Assembly (NCBI RefSeq): GCF_017329565.1
Contig: NZ_JAFMTT010000015.1
Source of the DNA: Alicyclobacillus mali
Lineage (GTDB): Bacteria > Bacillota > Bacilli > Alicyclobacillales > Alicyclobacillaceae
DNA: 64,000 bases
Direction: 5' to 3' (one strand)
Shown: positions 34,977-42,895 of the stretch, piece after piece
Numbering within the stretch: position 1 is the first letter of the stretch
Layout of the letters: every line of letters starts with the position of its first letter
Program-made: the position numbers and the translations under genes
Notes under the pieces: generated by a model
Databases searched by the model: none
What the model saw: only the letters and a program-made list of their open reading frames with translations
What the model was told of the DNA's origin: nothing

Positions 34977-35375
34977 GTGCTTCGACAGATGTGCAAAGGC
35001 AAGCTCCACCGCGTTCGGGTGACGCAGGCGGATCTCAACTACGTGGGCAGCATCACGCTCGACCCCGTGCTGATGCGGGCCGCAAATATTCGCCCATACG
35101 AGATGGTGCAGATCACGAACGTGGAAAACGGCGTCCTATGGTCCACGTACGCCATTCCCGGAGTTGAGGGTTCCGGCGTCGTTTGCCTCAACGGTCCACC
35201 GGCGCGCCATTTTCAACCGGGCGATCGCGTCATCGTCCTGTCGCTCGCCTGGGTGGATGATGGGGAGTGGGAGACCTTCACAGCGTCCGTGGTCCTCGTG
35301 GATGACGACAATCGCATCACGTCCATCTTGACGGCAAAACCTGCAGATGACTGGCACAGCGATCTCGGCGCATGA
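34977..35375 (+). CDS. panD: Aspartate 1-decarboxylase PanD
   Basis: A 132-residue pyruvoyl enzyme making beta-alanine for pantothenate and CoA. With GTG 34977 as start the self-cleavage pair is Gly24-Ser25 in DLNYVGSITLD, exactly the family position; Lys9 (GKLHR) and Tyr58-type residues are also in place. GAGGGGGG lies just before the start. panB and panC are not in this window. The stop codon lies in the loop of a perfect 12-bp hairpin. Confidence 0.95.
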   Translation: MLRQMCKGKLHRVRVTQADLNYVGSITLDPVLMRAANIRPYEMVQITNVENGVLWSTYAIPGVEGSGVVCLNGPPARHFQPGDRVIVLSLAWVDDGEWETFTASVVLVDDDNRITSILTAKPADDWHSDLGA

Positions 35376-35388
35376 CCGCCGAGATCGC
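35359..35388 (+). terminator. Perfect 12-bp hairpin with the panD stop in its loop
   Basis: GCGATCTCGGCG (35359-35370) pairs without mismatch with CGCCGAGATCGC (35377-35388). The loop CATGAC carries the panD TGA (35373-35375). No T-run follows. Confidence 0.65.
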
Positions 35389-35397
35389 CCCAGGCCA

Positions 35398-35426
35398 TTG
35401 CATAAGTAAAACCGTTCTGATACAAT
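35398..35426 (+). promoter_or_regulatory. Promoter of the PiT phosphate transporter
   Basis: TTGCAT (35398-35403) and TACAAT (35421-35426) are 17 bp apart. The following AT-rich stretch holds AATAATT twice (about 35424 and 35439), which might be an operator. No Pho-box repeat could be read confidently. Confidence 0.65.
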
Positions 35427-35500
35427 AATTCCGACTTAATAATTATGATTACTTTGTTTTATGCGCCGGCGGTCGGCTCATATGGAAAGAGGGATGAAGA

Positions 35501-36613
35501 ATGGTCTTAGCGGCTTGGATGGTCGCCATGTTTTTCGCAGCCAACATCGGTGCAAGCGGTACGGCGGCCTCCATGGGCGCTGCGTACGGCGCGGGGGCGG
35601 TCCGCCGAAAGTGGGTGGCGCTTTTTCTCGTCTCCGTGTTTGCGTTCCTCGGGGCCACGCTCGGAGGGGGTCGAGTCGTCTCGACCATCTCCAACGGCAT
35701 TGTCCCGTCTCGCCTCGTGACCGTCGAGATCACGCTCATTGTCCTCGCTGCGGCCTGCGTGACGCTCTTTGTCTCGAACGTCGTCGGCGTGCCCCTGTCC
35801 ACGAGCGAGGTGACGGTCGGAGCCGTGGTGGGGTCAGGGCTCGCGGTCGGACACGTGCACACGGGCCGATTGGCGTTCATCGTGTCCATGTGGCTTGTGG
35901 TCCCATTTCTGTCGATGGTGCTGTCGTATCTGCTTGGTCTCATCGCGCGCAGGTTGGACCCGTGGGTCGGCCAGCGTGGGCGTGTGGTGGCAGCTGTGCT
36001 TCACGCGGTGCTGCTCGCATCCGGATGTTACGAGGCGTTCTCAGCCGGCATGCACAACGTCGCGAACGCCGTCGGACCGCTCGTCGCATCACGTGTCCTG
36101 ACCGTACACGCTGGCCTCTATTGGGGCGCGCTGTTTGTGGCGCTGGGCGCATTCGCGCTCGGAGGGCGCGTGCTCGAGACCAACGCCAAGCGGATCACCA
36201 ACCTGTCTGTGCTTCAGGGCATCGTGGTCTCGGTCACCAGCGCGAGTTTGGTTCTGGCAGCGGCGTTCGGCGGCATCCCCGTGCCTCAGGTTCAGGCCAC
36301 GACCCTCGCCATCTTCGGCGTGGGACAATCGCATATCGGACTCGACGTGTGGCGCCAGAAGGTCGTTCGGACCATTCTGAAGACCTGGCTCGTGTCGCCG
36401 CTCGTCGCAATGCTCGCGAGTTATCTCGTGATTGAGGCGGCGGTGATGGGGGCGTACGTCCCGCTCGTCGTGTCAATCGGATCTGTCGTGGTCGCCTTGT
36501 TGTATTGGAGCATGCGGCCGCAGTCTCACCTGGGAACCCAGCGCGCCGACAGGCCGGCATGGATGGTGTCGCCGGCGCGAGAGGCGCAGGCGGATCGCCA
36601 CGACGTCGTTTAG
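35501..36613 (+). CDS. pit: Inorganic phosphate transporter, PiT family
   Basis: A 370-residue membrane protein with about ten helices. The two PiT half-repeats show AANIGASGTAASMGAAYGAG near the N-terminus and a later HNVANAVGPLVA block (residues about 187-198), both family signatures. It takes up phosphate with protons or cations. ATG 35501 follows AGAGGGATGAAG. The stop overlaps the convergent membrane gene by four bases inside a small hairpin. phoU, a common neighbour, is absent. Confidence 0.9.
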   Translation: MVLAAWMVAMFFAANIGASGTAASMGAAYGAGAVRRKWVALFLVSVFAFLGATLGGGRVVSTISNGIVPSRLVTVEITLIVLAAACVTLFVSNVVGVPLSTSEVTVGAVVGSGLAVGHVHTGRLAFIVSMWLVVPFLSMVLSYLLGLIARRLDPWVGQRGRVVAAVLHAVLLASGCYEAFSAGMHNVANAVGPLVASRVLTVHAGLYWGALFVALGAFALGGRVLETNAKRITNLSVLQGIVVSVTSASLVLAAAFGGIPVPQVQATTLAIFGVGQSHIGLDVWRQKVVRTILKTWLVSPLVAMLASYLVIEAAVMGAYVPLVVSIGSVVVALLYWSMRPQSHLGTQRADRPAWMVSPAREAQADRHDVV

Positions 36614-37014
36614 GGCGTCGTCGGGCGCAGTCCGGCCAGAAAGGCCATTCCGCTCGACACAGCGATGGGCAAAAGAAGCAGCCATGCGATGTGAGCCGGG
36701 ATGTTGCCAATCAGGAATATGCCCATGGAAATCCCCATGAACACCTCCATCATGAGTTCGGACATTTCGAGGAGCGAGCGCGGGCGAAGCGCCATCACAC
36801 CCGCCAGGCAGCCCAGTGCGGCGGCTGCCGCCCCTCCCAATGCTTTGCTGCGGCAGGCGAGTTCCACGGCGAGCTGCACGGCGAAGGTCAGGCGCATCAG
36901 ATGAGCGGGGGAAACACGCCACCCCGCGAGCGGAACTCGGCCAAACCTTCGCGCGCTCTGGAACACAGCCCAGCTCTCCATCCACAGGACGCACAACACC
37001 ACCGCGAACAGCAA
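36610..37014 (-). CDS. Hypothetical membrane protein
   Basis: A 134-residue protein with four predicted helices (about 1-18, 45-62, 70-85 and 95-130). I recognise no family motif. TTG 37014 is chosen because AGGAGGG lies seven bases before it; the frame is open to an ATG at 37038, which precedes that site. It converges on the PiT gene and diverges from metAA. A real gene is likely because the frame avoids stops, has a good ribosome-binding site and fills the space, but coding support is moderate. Confidence 0.6.
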   Translation of the reverse strand: MLFAVVLCVLWMESWAVFQSARRFGRVPLAGWRVSPAHLMRLTFAVQLAVELACRSKALGGAAAAALGCLAGVMALRPRSLLEMSELMMEVFMGISMGIFLIGNIPAHIAWLLLLPIAVSSGMAFLAGLRPTTP

Positions 37015-37071
37015 CAGACATCCCTCCTGGTCATGCATATGTCGCGGCGCTTTGCGCGAGACCCCCTTGCT

Positions 37072-37099
37072 TTGCGGACGGGAAGCCCTGTGCTACACT
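37072..37099 (+). promoter_or_regulatory. Promoter of metAA
   Basis: TTGCGG (37072-37077) and TACACT (37094-37099) with a 16-bp spacer. The leader of about 70 bases has no SAM riboswitch or T-box that I can see. Confidence 0.5.
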
Positions 37100-37176
37100 G
37101 ATGGCGTTGCGCTCATGGGTGCGTGCCGCCGTGCACGCCGAAGAAAGCGCCAAGACGCGGAAAGGTGGGGGTCAGC

Positions 37177-38112
37177 ATGCCCATCAAGGTGCCGGATGAT
37201 CTGCCCGCGAAAGAAGTTCTGGCCGCCGAGCAGATCTTCGTCATGGGCTATCAGCGGGCGTTCACGCAGGACATTCGCCCTCTCAAAATCTTGATCCTCA
37301 ACCTCATGCCCAAAAAAGAGGTCACCGAGACGCAGCTTCTTCGCCTGCTCGGAAATTCTCCTCTGCAGGTGGAGGTTACGCTTTTGCGCATGCGCTCCCA
37401 CGTGGCGAAAAATACGTCTGCGGAACACTTGGAGCTGTTTTATCAGACGTTTGATGAGGTGTCCGAGCAGGCGTTTGACGGCATGATCATCACGGGTGCT
37501 CCCGTTGAACATCTTCCCTTTGAAGAAGTGACATATTGGGACGAGTTGTGCGAGATTCTGGATTGGACGCGATCGGCCGTGACGTCCACGCTGCACATCT
37601 GCTGGGGAGCGCAGGCAGGTTTGTACCGGCATTACGGCATTCCAAAGCGCCCGTTGCCCGAGAAATGTTTCGGGGTGTTCGAGCACACGGTGGAGCTCCG
37701 CTGCGACTTGACGCGAGGATTTGACGATGTCTTTCTCGCGCCGCATTCGCGCCATACGGACGTCGCCATCGAAGACGTGGCGAGGGTGCCTGAGCTGCAG
37801 ATTTTGTCCACGTCGCCGGGTGCCGGCCTGTATCTTGCTGCGACGCCGGACGCGAGCCAGATTTTTGTCACTGGGCATCCCGAGTATGACGCGACCACGC
37901 TGGCGGAAGAGTACGAACGGGACGTCCAACGCGGAATGGACATGCAACTGCCCAAGAACTATTTCCCAGGCGATGATCCCTCCCAAACGCCGCTCAATCG
38001 CTGGCGCTCGCACGCCAATCTGCTGTTTGCGAACTGGTTGAACTACTGCGTGTATCAGGTGACACCGTTCGATCTGAGCGGCCGCGTGCGCAAGCGCCAG
38101 GCCCAGGTGTGA
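37177..38112 (+). CDS. metAA: Homoserine O-acetyltransferase MetAA
   Basis: A 311-residue MetA-family acyltransferase in methionine synthesis. With ATG 37177 the nucleophile is Cys142 (HICWGAQAG) and the His-Glu pair is in GHPEYD. Position 111 is Glu (APVEHLPF); in this family Glu111 favours acetyl-CoA and Gly111 favours succinyl-CoA, so acetylation is predicted even though many annotations read succinyltransferase. AAGGTGGGG precedes the start. It is transcribed alone. Confidence 0.93.
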   Translation: MPIKVPDDLPAKEVLAAEQIFVMGYQRAFTQDIRPLKILILNLMPKKEVTETQLLRLLGNSPLQVEVTLLRMRSHVAKNTSAEHLELFYQTFDEVSEQAFDGMIITGAPVEHLPFEEVTYWDELCEILDWTRSAVTSTLHICWGAQAGLYRHYGIPKRPLPEKCFGVFEHTVELRCDLTRGFDDVFLAPHSRHTDVAIEDVARVPELQILSTSPGAGLYLAATPDASQIFVTGHPEYDATTLAEEYERDVQRGMDMQLPKNYFPGDDPSQTPLNRWRSHANLLFANWLNYCVYQVTPFDLSGRVRKRQAQV

Positions 38113-38116
38113 CGAT

Positions 38117-38202
38117 TTCGACATCCTGCTGCGTGGATCGACAAAATCGCCACGATTTTGCCCAGATTGGACCGCGATCGCGTCTGCCGAACGTCGTATA
38201 AT
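38117..38202 (+). promoter_or_regulatory. Candidate Spo0A boxes and -10 element before the Spo0E-like gene
   Basis: TTCGACA (38117-38123) is an exact Spo0A box on the minus strand (TGTCGAA) and ATCGACA (38137-38143) is a one-mismatch copy in the same orientation exactly 20 bp on. A consensus TATAAT lies at 38197-38202, but the only -35-like hexamer, TTGGAC (38167-38172), is 24 bp away, which suggests an activator-dependent promoter. CAAAATCG/CGATTTTG (38142-38160) is an overlapping inverted repeat that may instead end metAA. Confidence 0.4.
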
Positions 38203-38246
38203 GGTGGGCGTTGGTGTTTGGCTGTCGTTTGGGGTAGGGGGTTCAT

Positions 38247-38579
38247 ATGCCAGAACAGGGACAGACAACGGACCTCGTCGAACATCTGCGAAAAAAGATG
38301 ATGGAGCGCGCGGCGGAGGCTGGCAGTCTGCAGGACAGTGAGGTCATTCGGCTCAGTCAACTCTTGGATCTTCATCTTGTCGCGCTGATGCGCCCGCGCG
38401 CCGCGCAGGCGGAGGACGCGCAACGGCCGTGCATGAGCGACCTTCCGCCCGCGGCTGGCGAGGGGCGGAGGCTGAATCCCTCGTGGATTCGCTTGCATCG
38501 GAGGCGCTTTCCAGGTCGTCGGCCACGCGCTGGACACGACCGGATGGTCCTAGTTCGGACATTGACGCGCTCGCGATGA
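38247..38579 (+). CDS. Spo0E-like aspartyl-phosphate phosphatase
   Basis: Residues about 8-52 match the Spo0E-like family: LRKKMMERAAEAGSLQDSEV followed by the signature SQLLDLHLVAL (family SQ-LD). Such proteins dephosphorylate Spo0A~P and hold back sporulation. The frame codes for 110 residues, longer than the usual 50-85, and the last 40 are unusually Arg-rich. In frame 2 the same DNA reads EAESLVDSLASEALSRSSAT and ends at 38585 or so, a more ordinary composition, so a frameshift is possible. The start is ATG 38247 after GGGGTAGGGGG. Confidence 0.7.
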   Translation: MPEQGQTTDLVEHLRKKMMERAAEAGSLQDSEVIRLSQLLDLHLVALMRPRAAQAEDAQRPCMSDLPPAAGEGRRLNPSWIRLHRRRFPGRRPRAGHDRMVLVRTLTRSR

Positions 38580-38641
38580 ACCGGTAGGCTGTCTAAAGAG
38601 TCCATTGGACAGATGTTCGCGGCAAAGGATGTGCAGCGGCT

Positions 38642-39457
38642 GTGCACTCGTATTGGTTCTTCATCGGCTCCTTTCCGGTTCGCTCATACAGCACCATTTT
38701 CGCGCTCGCGTTTTTGCTCGGCTTGGGCGTGACGCTGTATCTCGCAAAAATCCGAGGCAATCCGGGGGACGCGGACCACTGGTGGGGCCTGGCGCCGTGG
38801 CTTCTGGTCGGCGGCATTGTCGGCGCCCGATTTTGGCAGGTCTTCTTCTTTGATTGGGGCTACTACTCGGCACACCCAGGTCAAATCGTCCAGGTGTGGA
38901 ACGGAGGCCTGTCGATTCAGGGCGGGATCGCCGGTGCATTGGTTGCCGCCATCTGGTACCTTCGTCGGCATCGGCTCAGCTTCCTACATTTTGCGGACAT
39001 CGCCACACCCGGCATTCTTTTGGGACAGAGCATCGGCCGGGACGCCGACTTCATGAACGGAAGTGCATTTGGCGCGCCGACGCACCAAGGGTTTGGCGAG
39101 GTCTATCCGCCGGGCACGCTGGCGTACGAGACGTACGGCAAGCAGCCGCTCTGGCCCGCGGTGACGTGGGAGGGCATGGTGGATGTCGCGCTGTTTGCGC
39201 TGCTGTTTGTGATCCTGCAGCGGAAAAAGGGTTGGCCGCTCGGCTTTCCGTTCGTCTACTACCTCGTGACGTACAACGTGTGTCGCTTCTTCCTGGAGAT
39301 GTTGCGCGGAGACTCGCCGCGCGGCGTATTCGGCTGGGATGCCGCGCAGTGGACGGCGCTCGCGTCGGTGGTCGTCGGAATTGCACTCGGGATTTGGGTA
39401 TTCCTAAAGGAGAAGCGAAAAACGCCGCTTTGCGTTCAGGAAGCAAAGGGCGAATAA
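38642..39457 (+). CDS. lgt: Prolipoprotein diacylglyceryl transferase homologue with altered signature
   Basis: A 271-residue, seven-helix Lgt-family protein: PVRSYSTIFALAFLLG at the N-terminus, GGLSIQGGIAGAL in the middle, GRDADFMNGSAFG as the Lgt signature region and CRFFLEMLRGD near the C-terminus. Compared by eye with E. coli, the signature GRIGNFINGELWG has Asn146 replaced by Asp and Glu151 by Ser, and the H103 position (FHGG) is Gln (IQGG). The arginines matching R143 and R239 remain. Lgt attaches diacylglycerol to lipobox cysteines; this copy may have changed activity. GTG 38642 is used. Confidence 0.85.
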   Translation: MHSYWFFIGSFPVRSYSTIFALAFLLGLGVTLYLAKIRGNPGDADHWWGLAPWLLVGGIVGARFWQVFFFDWGYYSAHPGQIVQVWNGGLSIQGGIAGALVAAIWYLRRHRLSFLHFADIATPGILLGQSIGRDADFMNGSAFGAPTHQGFGEVYPPGTLAYETYGKQPLWPAVTWEGMVDVALFALLFVILQRKKGWPLGFPFVYYLVTYNVCRFFLEMLRGDSPRGVFGWDAAQWTALASVVVGIALGIWVFLKEKRKTPLCVQEAKGE

Positions 39458-39496
39458 ACAGGGCGGTGCACCTGGAAGCAGGCGCATCGCCCTGTT
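39457..39496. terminator. Terminator between lgt homologue and ppx
   Basis: AACAGGGCG (39457-39465) pairs with CGCCCTGTT (39488-39496), starting on the last base of the lgt TAA. It serves two convergent genes; the arms end in TT/AA rather than a long T-run. Confidence 0.65.
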
Positions 39497-39526
39497 TCAG
39501 TTGGCGCTCGGCCTGGCGTTCGGCCG

Positions 39527-41002
39527 TCAGGGAGCAGAGCGAAGCACCGCGGAACCGGACTCGCGGAAGGTGCACGTGATCTGAAGCGCTTTGCGGAGGT
39601 CCTCGGCCACCTTGGCATCCGCCGTGTCTTCCGCGATGTCCTGCAGCCTGCGGCTGGTTTCAATCTGAATCTCGCCGCCCTTGATCCTGGAGACCTCGTG
39701 CGGTTCAATGCCCAGTTCCAGGGCGAGCCACCTCGACAGGCGAAGCAAAAGGGACAGCTTCTTTGCCCGCGGGTCTCGATGATCGAACCGGACGACCTGA
39801 GCCACGAGCTGCCATTCCATCGGCCGGAGCCCGTACAGATCCGAGTGTAGGATGAGGTACGCGGCGTGATCGCGCCATCGCTCGGGATGGACGAACGCTC
39901 CCGCGCCTTCGAGCTGCGCCGCGGTCCACAGCACCATTCTGTCGCTCGCATCGAGGTTGAGCCGGGAAGCGAGTTGTGCGCTGAGGCGCATGGCCATGTC
40001 GGCGACCGCGCCTGCGGCGGCGCGATCGATGCGAAAGTGGCGCTGGAAATTCCGGACGCTGAACTCGAGGACGGACGGCACCACCGGTTGGACGGTCCCG
40101 AGCAATCGTTCAAACAGCAGTCCTTCGCGAATGCCGCATCGGCTGACGAACAGCGAAGGGGGCTTCAGGGTGCGCACGAACGTCGCCAGAACGGCCAGCC
40201 CCGTGGTGATAATTTCCGCCCGGTGTTTGGCGATGCCTTTCATTTTGCGCCGCTTGGTGACGCTCATTTGCTGAAGTTGCTTCAGCTTGACGTCCACATA
40301 CGATGCGGGAAGTTCGAAGCCGTGCAGCCGCGGCGTTTTCCGATGGGTCTCCGCCAGATACAGCTTTGCCAGCGCCCGCGCGGTTCCGCCGAGTCCGATG
40401 AGCGGAAGGAGTTCGCCTTCCTGCACCCAGGTGTGGTCGTGAAGCGCCTCGGCGGCGCAATCGCTTGCCATCTTTACGCACGTCTGTTCTCCGAATCGGC
40501 CGAACATCTCGCGCAGATTGAGAGCGCCGTACGGCAGGCTGGCGGCCCGCACAAGTGCGCGATTGCGCATGATGGCGATCTCGCTCGACGCTCCGCCGAT
40601 ATCGAAAATGACCGCATGGTGAAGAGGCATGGTGTTGACCACGCCGAGGAACCCGTAGCGGGCTTCCTCTTCGCCGGTGAGCACGCGGAAGCGGAGACCA
40701 GTGTCCCGCTCGATTCTCGCCTTCACGTCATCGCCGTTCTCGGCCTGGCGGAGCGCCGCCGTCGCAACAGGCATCCACTCGGCGACGTCGTGCAGCGCAC
40801 CTTGGCGTACAAACTGGCGCAGACAGGAAATGGCGCGTTCAACGCTGGCTTCCGTTAAGCGTCGCTGGCCCGTCATGCCTTCGGCCAGCCGCACATTCTG
40901 TTTGACTTCGTACACAGGGCGATACGACTCCTCGTCGATCTCGAAAATCGACATTCTGCACGAATTCGATCCGAGGTCGACGATGGCCACGCGATTCGAC
41001 AT
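39527..41002 (-). CDS. ppx: Ppx/GppA family phosphatase (exopolyphosphatase-like)
   Basis: A 491-residue enzyme of the sugar-kinase/Hsp70 actin-like fold. Phosphate-binding segments are VAIVDLGSNSCRM at the N-terminus, GEEEARYGFLG, and FDIGGASSEIAI. The C-terminal 180 residues form the HD-like helical domain. It hydrolyses polyphosphate and/or pppGpp. ATG 41002 gives the family N-terminus; GTG 41011 is three codons upstream. No ppk gene is adjacent. Confidence 0.9.
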   Translation of the reverse strand: MSNRVAIVDLGSNSCRMSIFEIDEESYRPVYEVKQNVRLAEGMTGQRRLTEASVERAISCLRQFVRQGALHDVAEWMPVATAALRQAENGDDVKARIERDTGLRFRVLTGEEEARYGFLGVVNTMPLHHAVIFDIGGASSEIAIMRNRALVRAASLPYGALNLREMFGRFGEQTCVKMASDCAAEALHDHTWVQEGELLPLIGLGGTARALAKLYLAETHRKTPRLHGFELPASYVDVKLKQLQQMSVTKRRKMKGIAKHRAEIITTGLAVLATFVRTLKPPSLFVSRCGIREGLLFERLLGTVQPVVPSVLEFSVRNFQRHFRIDRAAAGAVADMAMRLSAQLASRLNLDASDRMVLWTAAQLEGAGAFVHPERWRDHAAYLILHSDLYGLRPMEWQLVAQVVRFDHRDPRAKKLSLLLRLSRWLALELGIEPHEVSRIKGGEIQIETSRRLQDIAEDTADAKVAEDLRKALQITCTFRESGSAVLRSAP

Positions 41003-41114
41003 CGATTCCACTCACATCCACAGCTTGGCGATTTGACTTCATTTCAATCCAATGTACAGCCTCTCGGTCGCGATCGCAACGCCAGGCGAGTCAAGATTTG
41101 GCGCGCTTTATGGG

Positions 41115-41143
41115 GCATACGGCTGAATGGCCCGGTCACACTA
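41115..41143 (+). promoter_or_regulatory. Sigma-G-like promoter of the SASP gene
   Basis: GCATA (41115-41119) and CACACTA (41137-41143) are 17 bp apart, close to the forespore pattern (GNATR, 17-18 bp, CATNNTA). The start would be about 30 bases before the coding region, consistent with late forespore expression. Confidence 0.6.
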
Positions 41144-41180
41144 CAGGTGTCATCACCACCACATAAGGAGGGCATGAAAG

Positions 41181-41381
41181 ATGGCAAACAACTCGGGTAG
41201 CAATCGCACACTGGTTCCGCAGGCGTCGAACGCGCTGGATCAGATGAAGTACGAAATTGCGACGGAGTTTGGGGTCAACCTTGGCCCGGAGACCACCTCG
41301 CGTCAGAACGGCTCGGTGGGTGGCGAGATCACGAAGCGCCTTGTGGCGTACGCTGAGCAGAGCCTCGCAGGCCGCGCGTAA
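41181..41381 (+). CDS. Alpha/beta-type small acid-soluble spore protein
   Basis: A 66-residue SASP. The first family motif is ALDQMKYEIATEFGVNLG, containing the GPR protease site (Glu-Ile-Ala), and the second is RQNGSVGGEITKRLV. These proteins coat spore DNA, protect it from UV and are degraded at germination to feed amino acids. AAGGAGGG lies before ATG 41181. Single gene with its own promoter and terminator. Confidence 0.95.
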   Translation: MANNSGSNRTLVPQASNALDQMKYEIATEFGVNLGPETTSRQNGSVGGEITKRLVAYAEQSLAGRA

Positions 41382-41398
41382 CGGCCATTGAAGACAGA

Positions 41399-41427
41399 CG
41401 AGCTGCCAACGTCCCGTTGGCAGCTCG
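41399..41427. terminator. Perfect 13-bp terminator hairpin
   Basis: CGAGCTGCCAACG (41399-41411) pairs with CGTTGGCAGCTCG (41415-41427) around TCC. It lies between the convergent SASP and HAD genes. Confidence 0.8.
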
Positions 41428-41429
41428 CT

Positions 41430-42098
41430 TCATGGTGTGCGGATGGAGGAGAGGAGCGCGGGCAGATCCGCCATGGAGCGGATGACCGCCCGCGGCGAAC
41501 GCCCATACGGGAGTGCCCGGGAGCCGGATCGGCTGAGGAGACAGGCGCGAAATCCAAAGTGTTCCGCGGCCGCGGCATCCCAGTCATTGCTTGAGACGAA
41601 GAGCACGTCGCGCTTTTCCACTCGGAGGGTTTGAAGCGCGTGCTGATAAGCCCGGCGCGCAGGCTTGTAGGTCCGGACGGGATCCACGCTCACGACGTGA
41701 TGGAAGGCGAACAAGAGGCCGCGCGCGGCGAGCGCGGCTTGCAGCGCGCGCAGTGTGCCATTGGACAGGATGGCGAGCCGTTCTCCCCGGAGTTTCTCGA
41801 GACCCTCCGCGACGTCGGAAAACACAGGCAGGTCATCCTGCGCGCGGGCGATTCGCTCGACGGCCGGCGCATCCAGGCGCCCCTGCAAGACGTGTGCGAC
41901 GGCGTCGAGCGTCAAGCGGTCGAAGTCGCGGTAGGCCTCGGTGAGCGCCGCGTGCCACGCCAGCCGAAGCTGGGTATCGCGAATCTCATTCGCCAGCCGA
42001 GCGGCCTCGTCAGCGGGGACATCTTCCTGTGCCAGGGCGTGTGCGATGCCGCCGTGCCAATCAAGCAGTGTTCCGTACGCATCAAACAGGATGAGCAC
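41430..42098 (-). CDS. HAD hydrolase, (S)-2-haloacid dehalogenase-like (type II)
   Basis: A 222-residue HAD enzyme. Motif I is ILFDAYGTLLD with the nucleophile Asp, motif II ILSNGT, Lys in RTYKPARRAYQ, and FVSSNDWDAAAAEHFGF, the segment that marks the type II haloacid dehalogenase subgroup. The natural substrate may be a different halo- or phospho-acid. GTG 42098 is the start because AAGGAGG lies seven bases before it; an ATG at 42122 overlaps the queE stop. It is downstream of queE on the same strand. Confidence 0.82.
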   Translation of the reverse strand: MLILFDAYGTLLDWHGGIAHALAQEDVPADEAARLANEIRDTQLRLAWHAALTEAYRDFDRLTLDAVAHVLQGRLDAPAVERIARAQDDLPVFSDVAEGLEKLRGERLAILSNGTLRALQAALAARGLLFAFHHVVSVDPVRTYKPARRAYQHALQTLRVEKRDVLFVSSNDWDAAAAEHFGFRACLLSRSGSRALPYGRSPRAVIRSMADLPALLSSIRTP

Positions 42099-42121
42099 AA
42101 TCCGGCCTCCTTCTTGCTGCA

Positions 42122-42895
42122 TTACACCCCGCGCGCGCTCGGATCCCAGATGACTTTGTGAAGCTGCAGGTTCAGCTTCACGTCGCGCAGGCGATGTTTC
42201 AGGATGAGCGCCACGAGATCCCGAGGCGGCATGGTTTCCCACACCGGGCTCATCAGGATGGTCGCTCGCGTGGGATACGCCTGCACGACTTCAAGCGCGC
42301 GCGCGAAGTCGAGTTCGTTCGCGATCACGAATTTCACCTCGTCTCGCTCGGACAAAGACGTCAGGTGTTCGCCGATCATGCGGCTCTCTTCTCCGCTCGC
42401 GGGCAGCTTGTAGTCGACGATGAACCGCACCACCTCGCGCAGCCGCTCCGAGGCGTCGCGAAACCGGACGTACGGGCGCACGTCGATGGCGCCGTTCGTC
42501 TCGATGTGCACGTCTCGAACCCACTCGATACCCGCGATGGCCTCGATGAGCAATTGCGACTTGTGCCGATGGATGAGGGGTTCGCCGCCCGTGAGGCACA
42601 CGTTTGGCCAACCAAATGCCTCGACGCGCTCGGCGATCTCCCGAAGCGTCGCGTGAAACGCCGGGCGCTCCGGCGCATAGCTGTACGGCGTGTCACACCA
42701 CGTGCAGCGCAGGTTGCAGTGAAATACCCGCACGAAGGTCGTGGGGAAGCCCGCGCGCGTACCTTCGCCCTCGACGGTCTCGAAGATCTCGACCATGGGC
42801 AGCGAAATCTGGCCGGGATCGCCCCGCTTCGCCTCTTCGTAGGCGCCTTCCCACGGCGCGCGGATGGAAGCCACGTCCACCTTCACGACATCCAC
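42122..42895 (-). CDS. queE: 7-carboxy-7-deazaguanine synthase QueE
   Basis: A 257-residue radical-SAM enzyme of queuosine synthesis that turns 6-carboxytetrahydropterin into CDG. The iron-sulphur motif is CNLRCTWC (Cys60, Cys64, Cys67), preceded by VEIFETVEGEGTRAGFPTTF and followed by LTGGEPL. The N-terminal 30 residues exceed the usual start; GTG 42895 overlaps the end of queD by 13 bases. queC and queF are not in the window. Confidence 0.92.
   Translation of the reverse strand: MDVVKVDVASIRAPWEGAYEEAKRGDPGQISLPMVEIFETVEGEGTRAGFPTTFVRVFHCNLRCTWCDTPYSYAPERPAFHATLREIAERVEAFGWPNVCLTGGEPLIHRHKSQLLIEAIAGIEWVRDVHIETNGAIDVRPYVRFRDASERLREVVRFIVDYKLPASGEESRMIGEHLTSLSERDEVKFVIANELDFARALEVVQAYPTRATILMSPVWETMPPRDLVALILKHRLRDVKLNLQLHKVIWDPSARGV

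Noticed and set aside
37039..37176. SAM riboswitch or T-box before metAA
   Set aside because: The leader is too short and lacks the core motifs.
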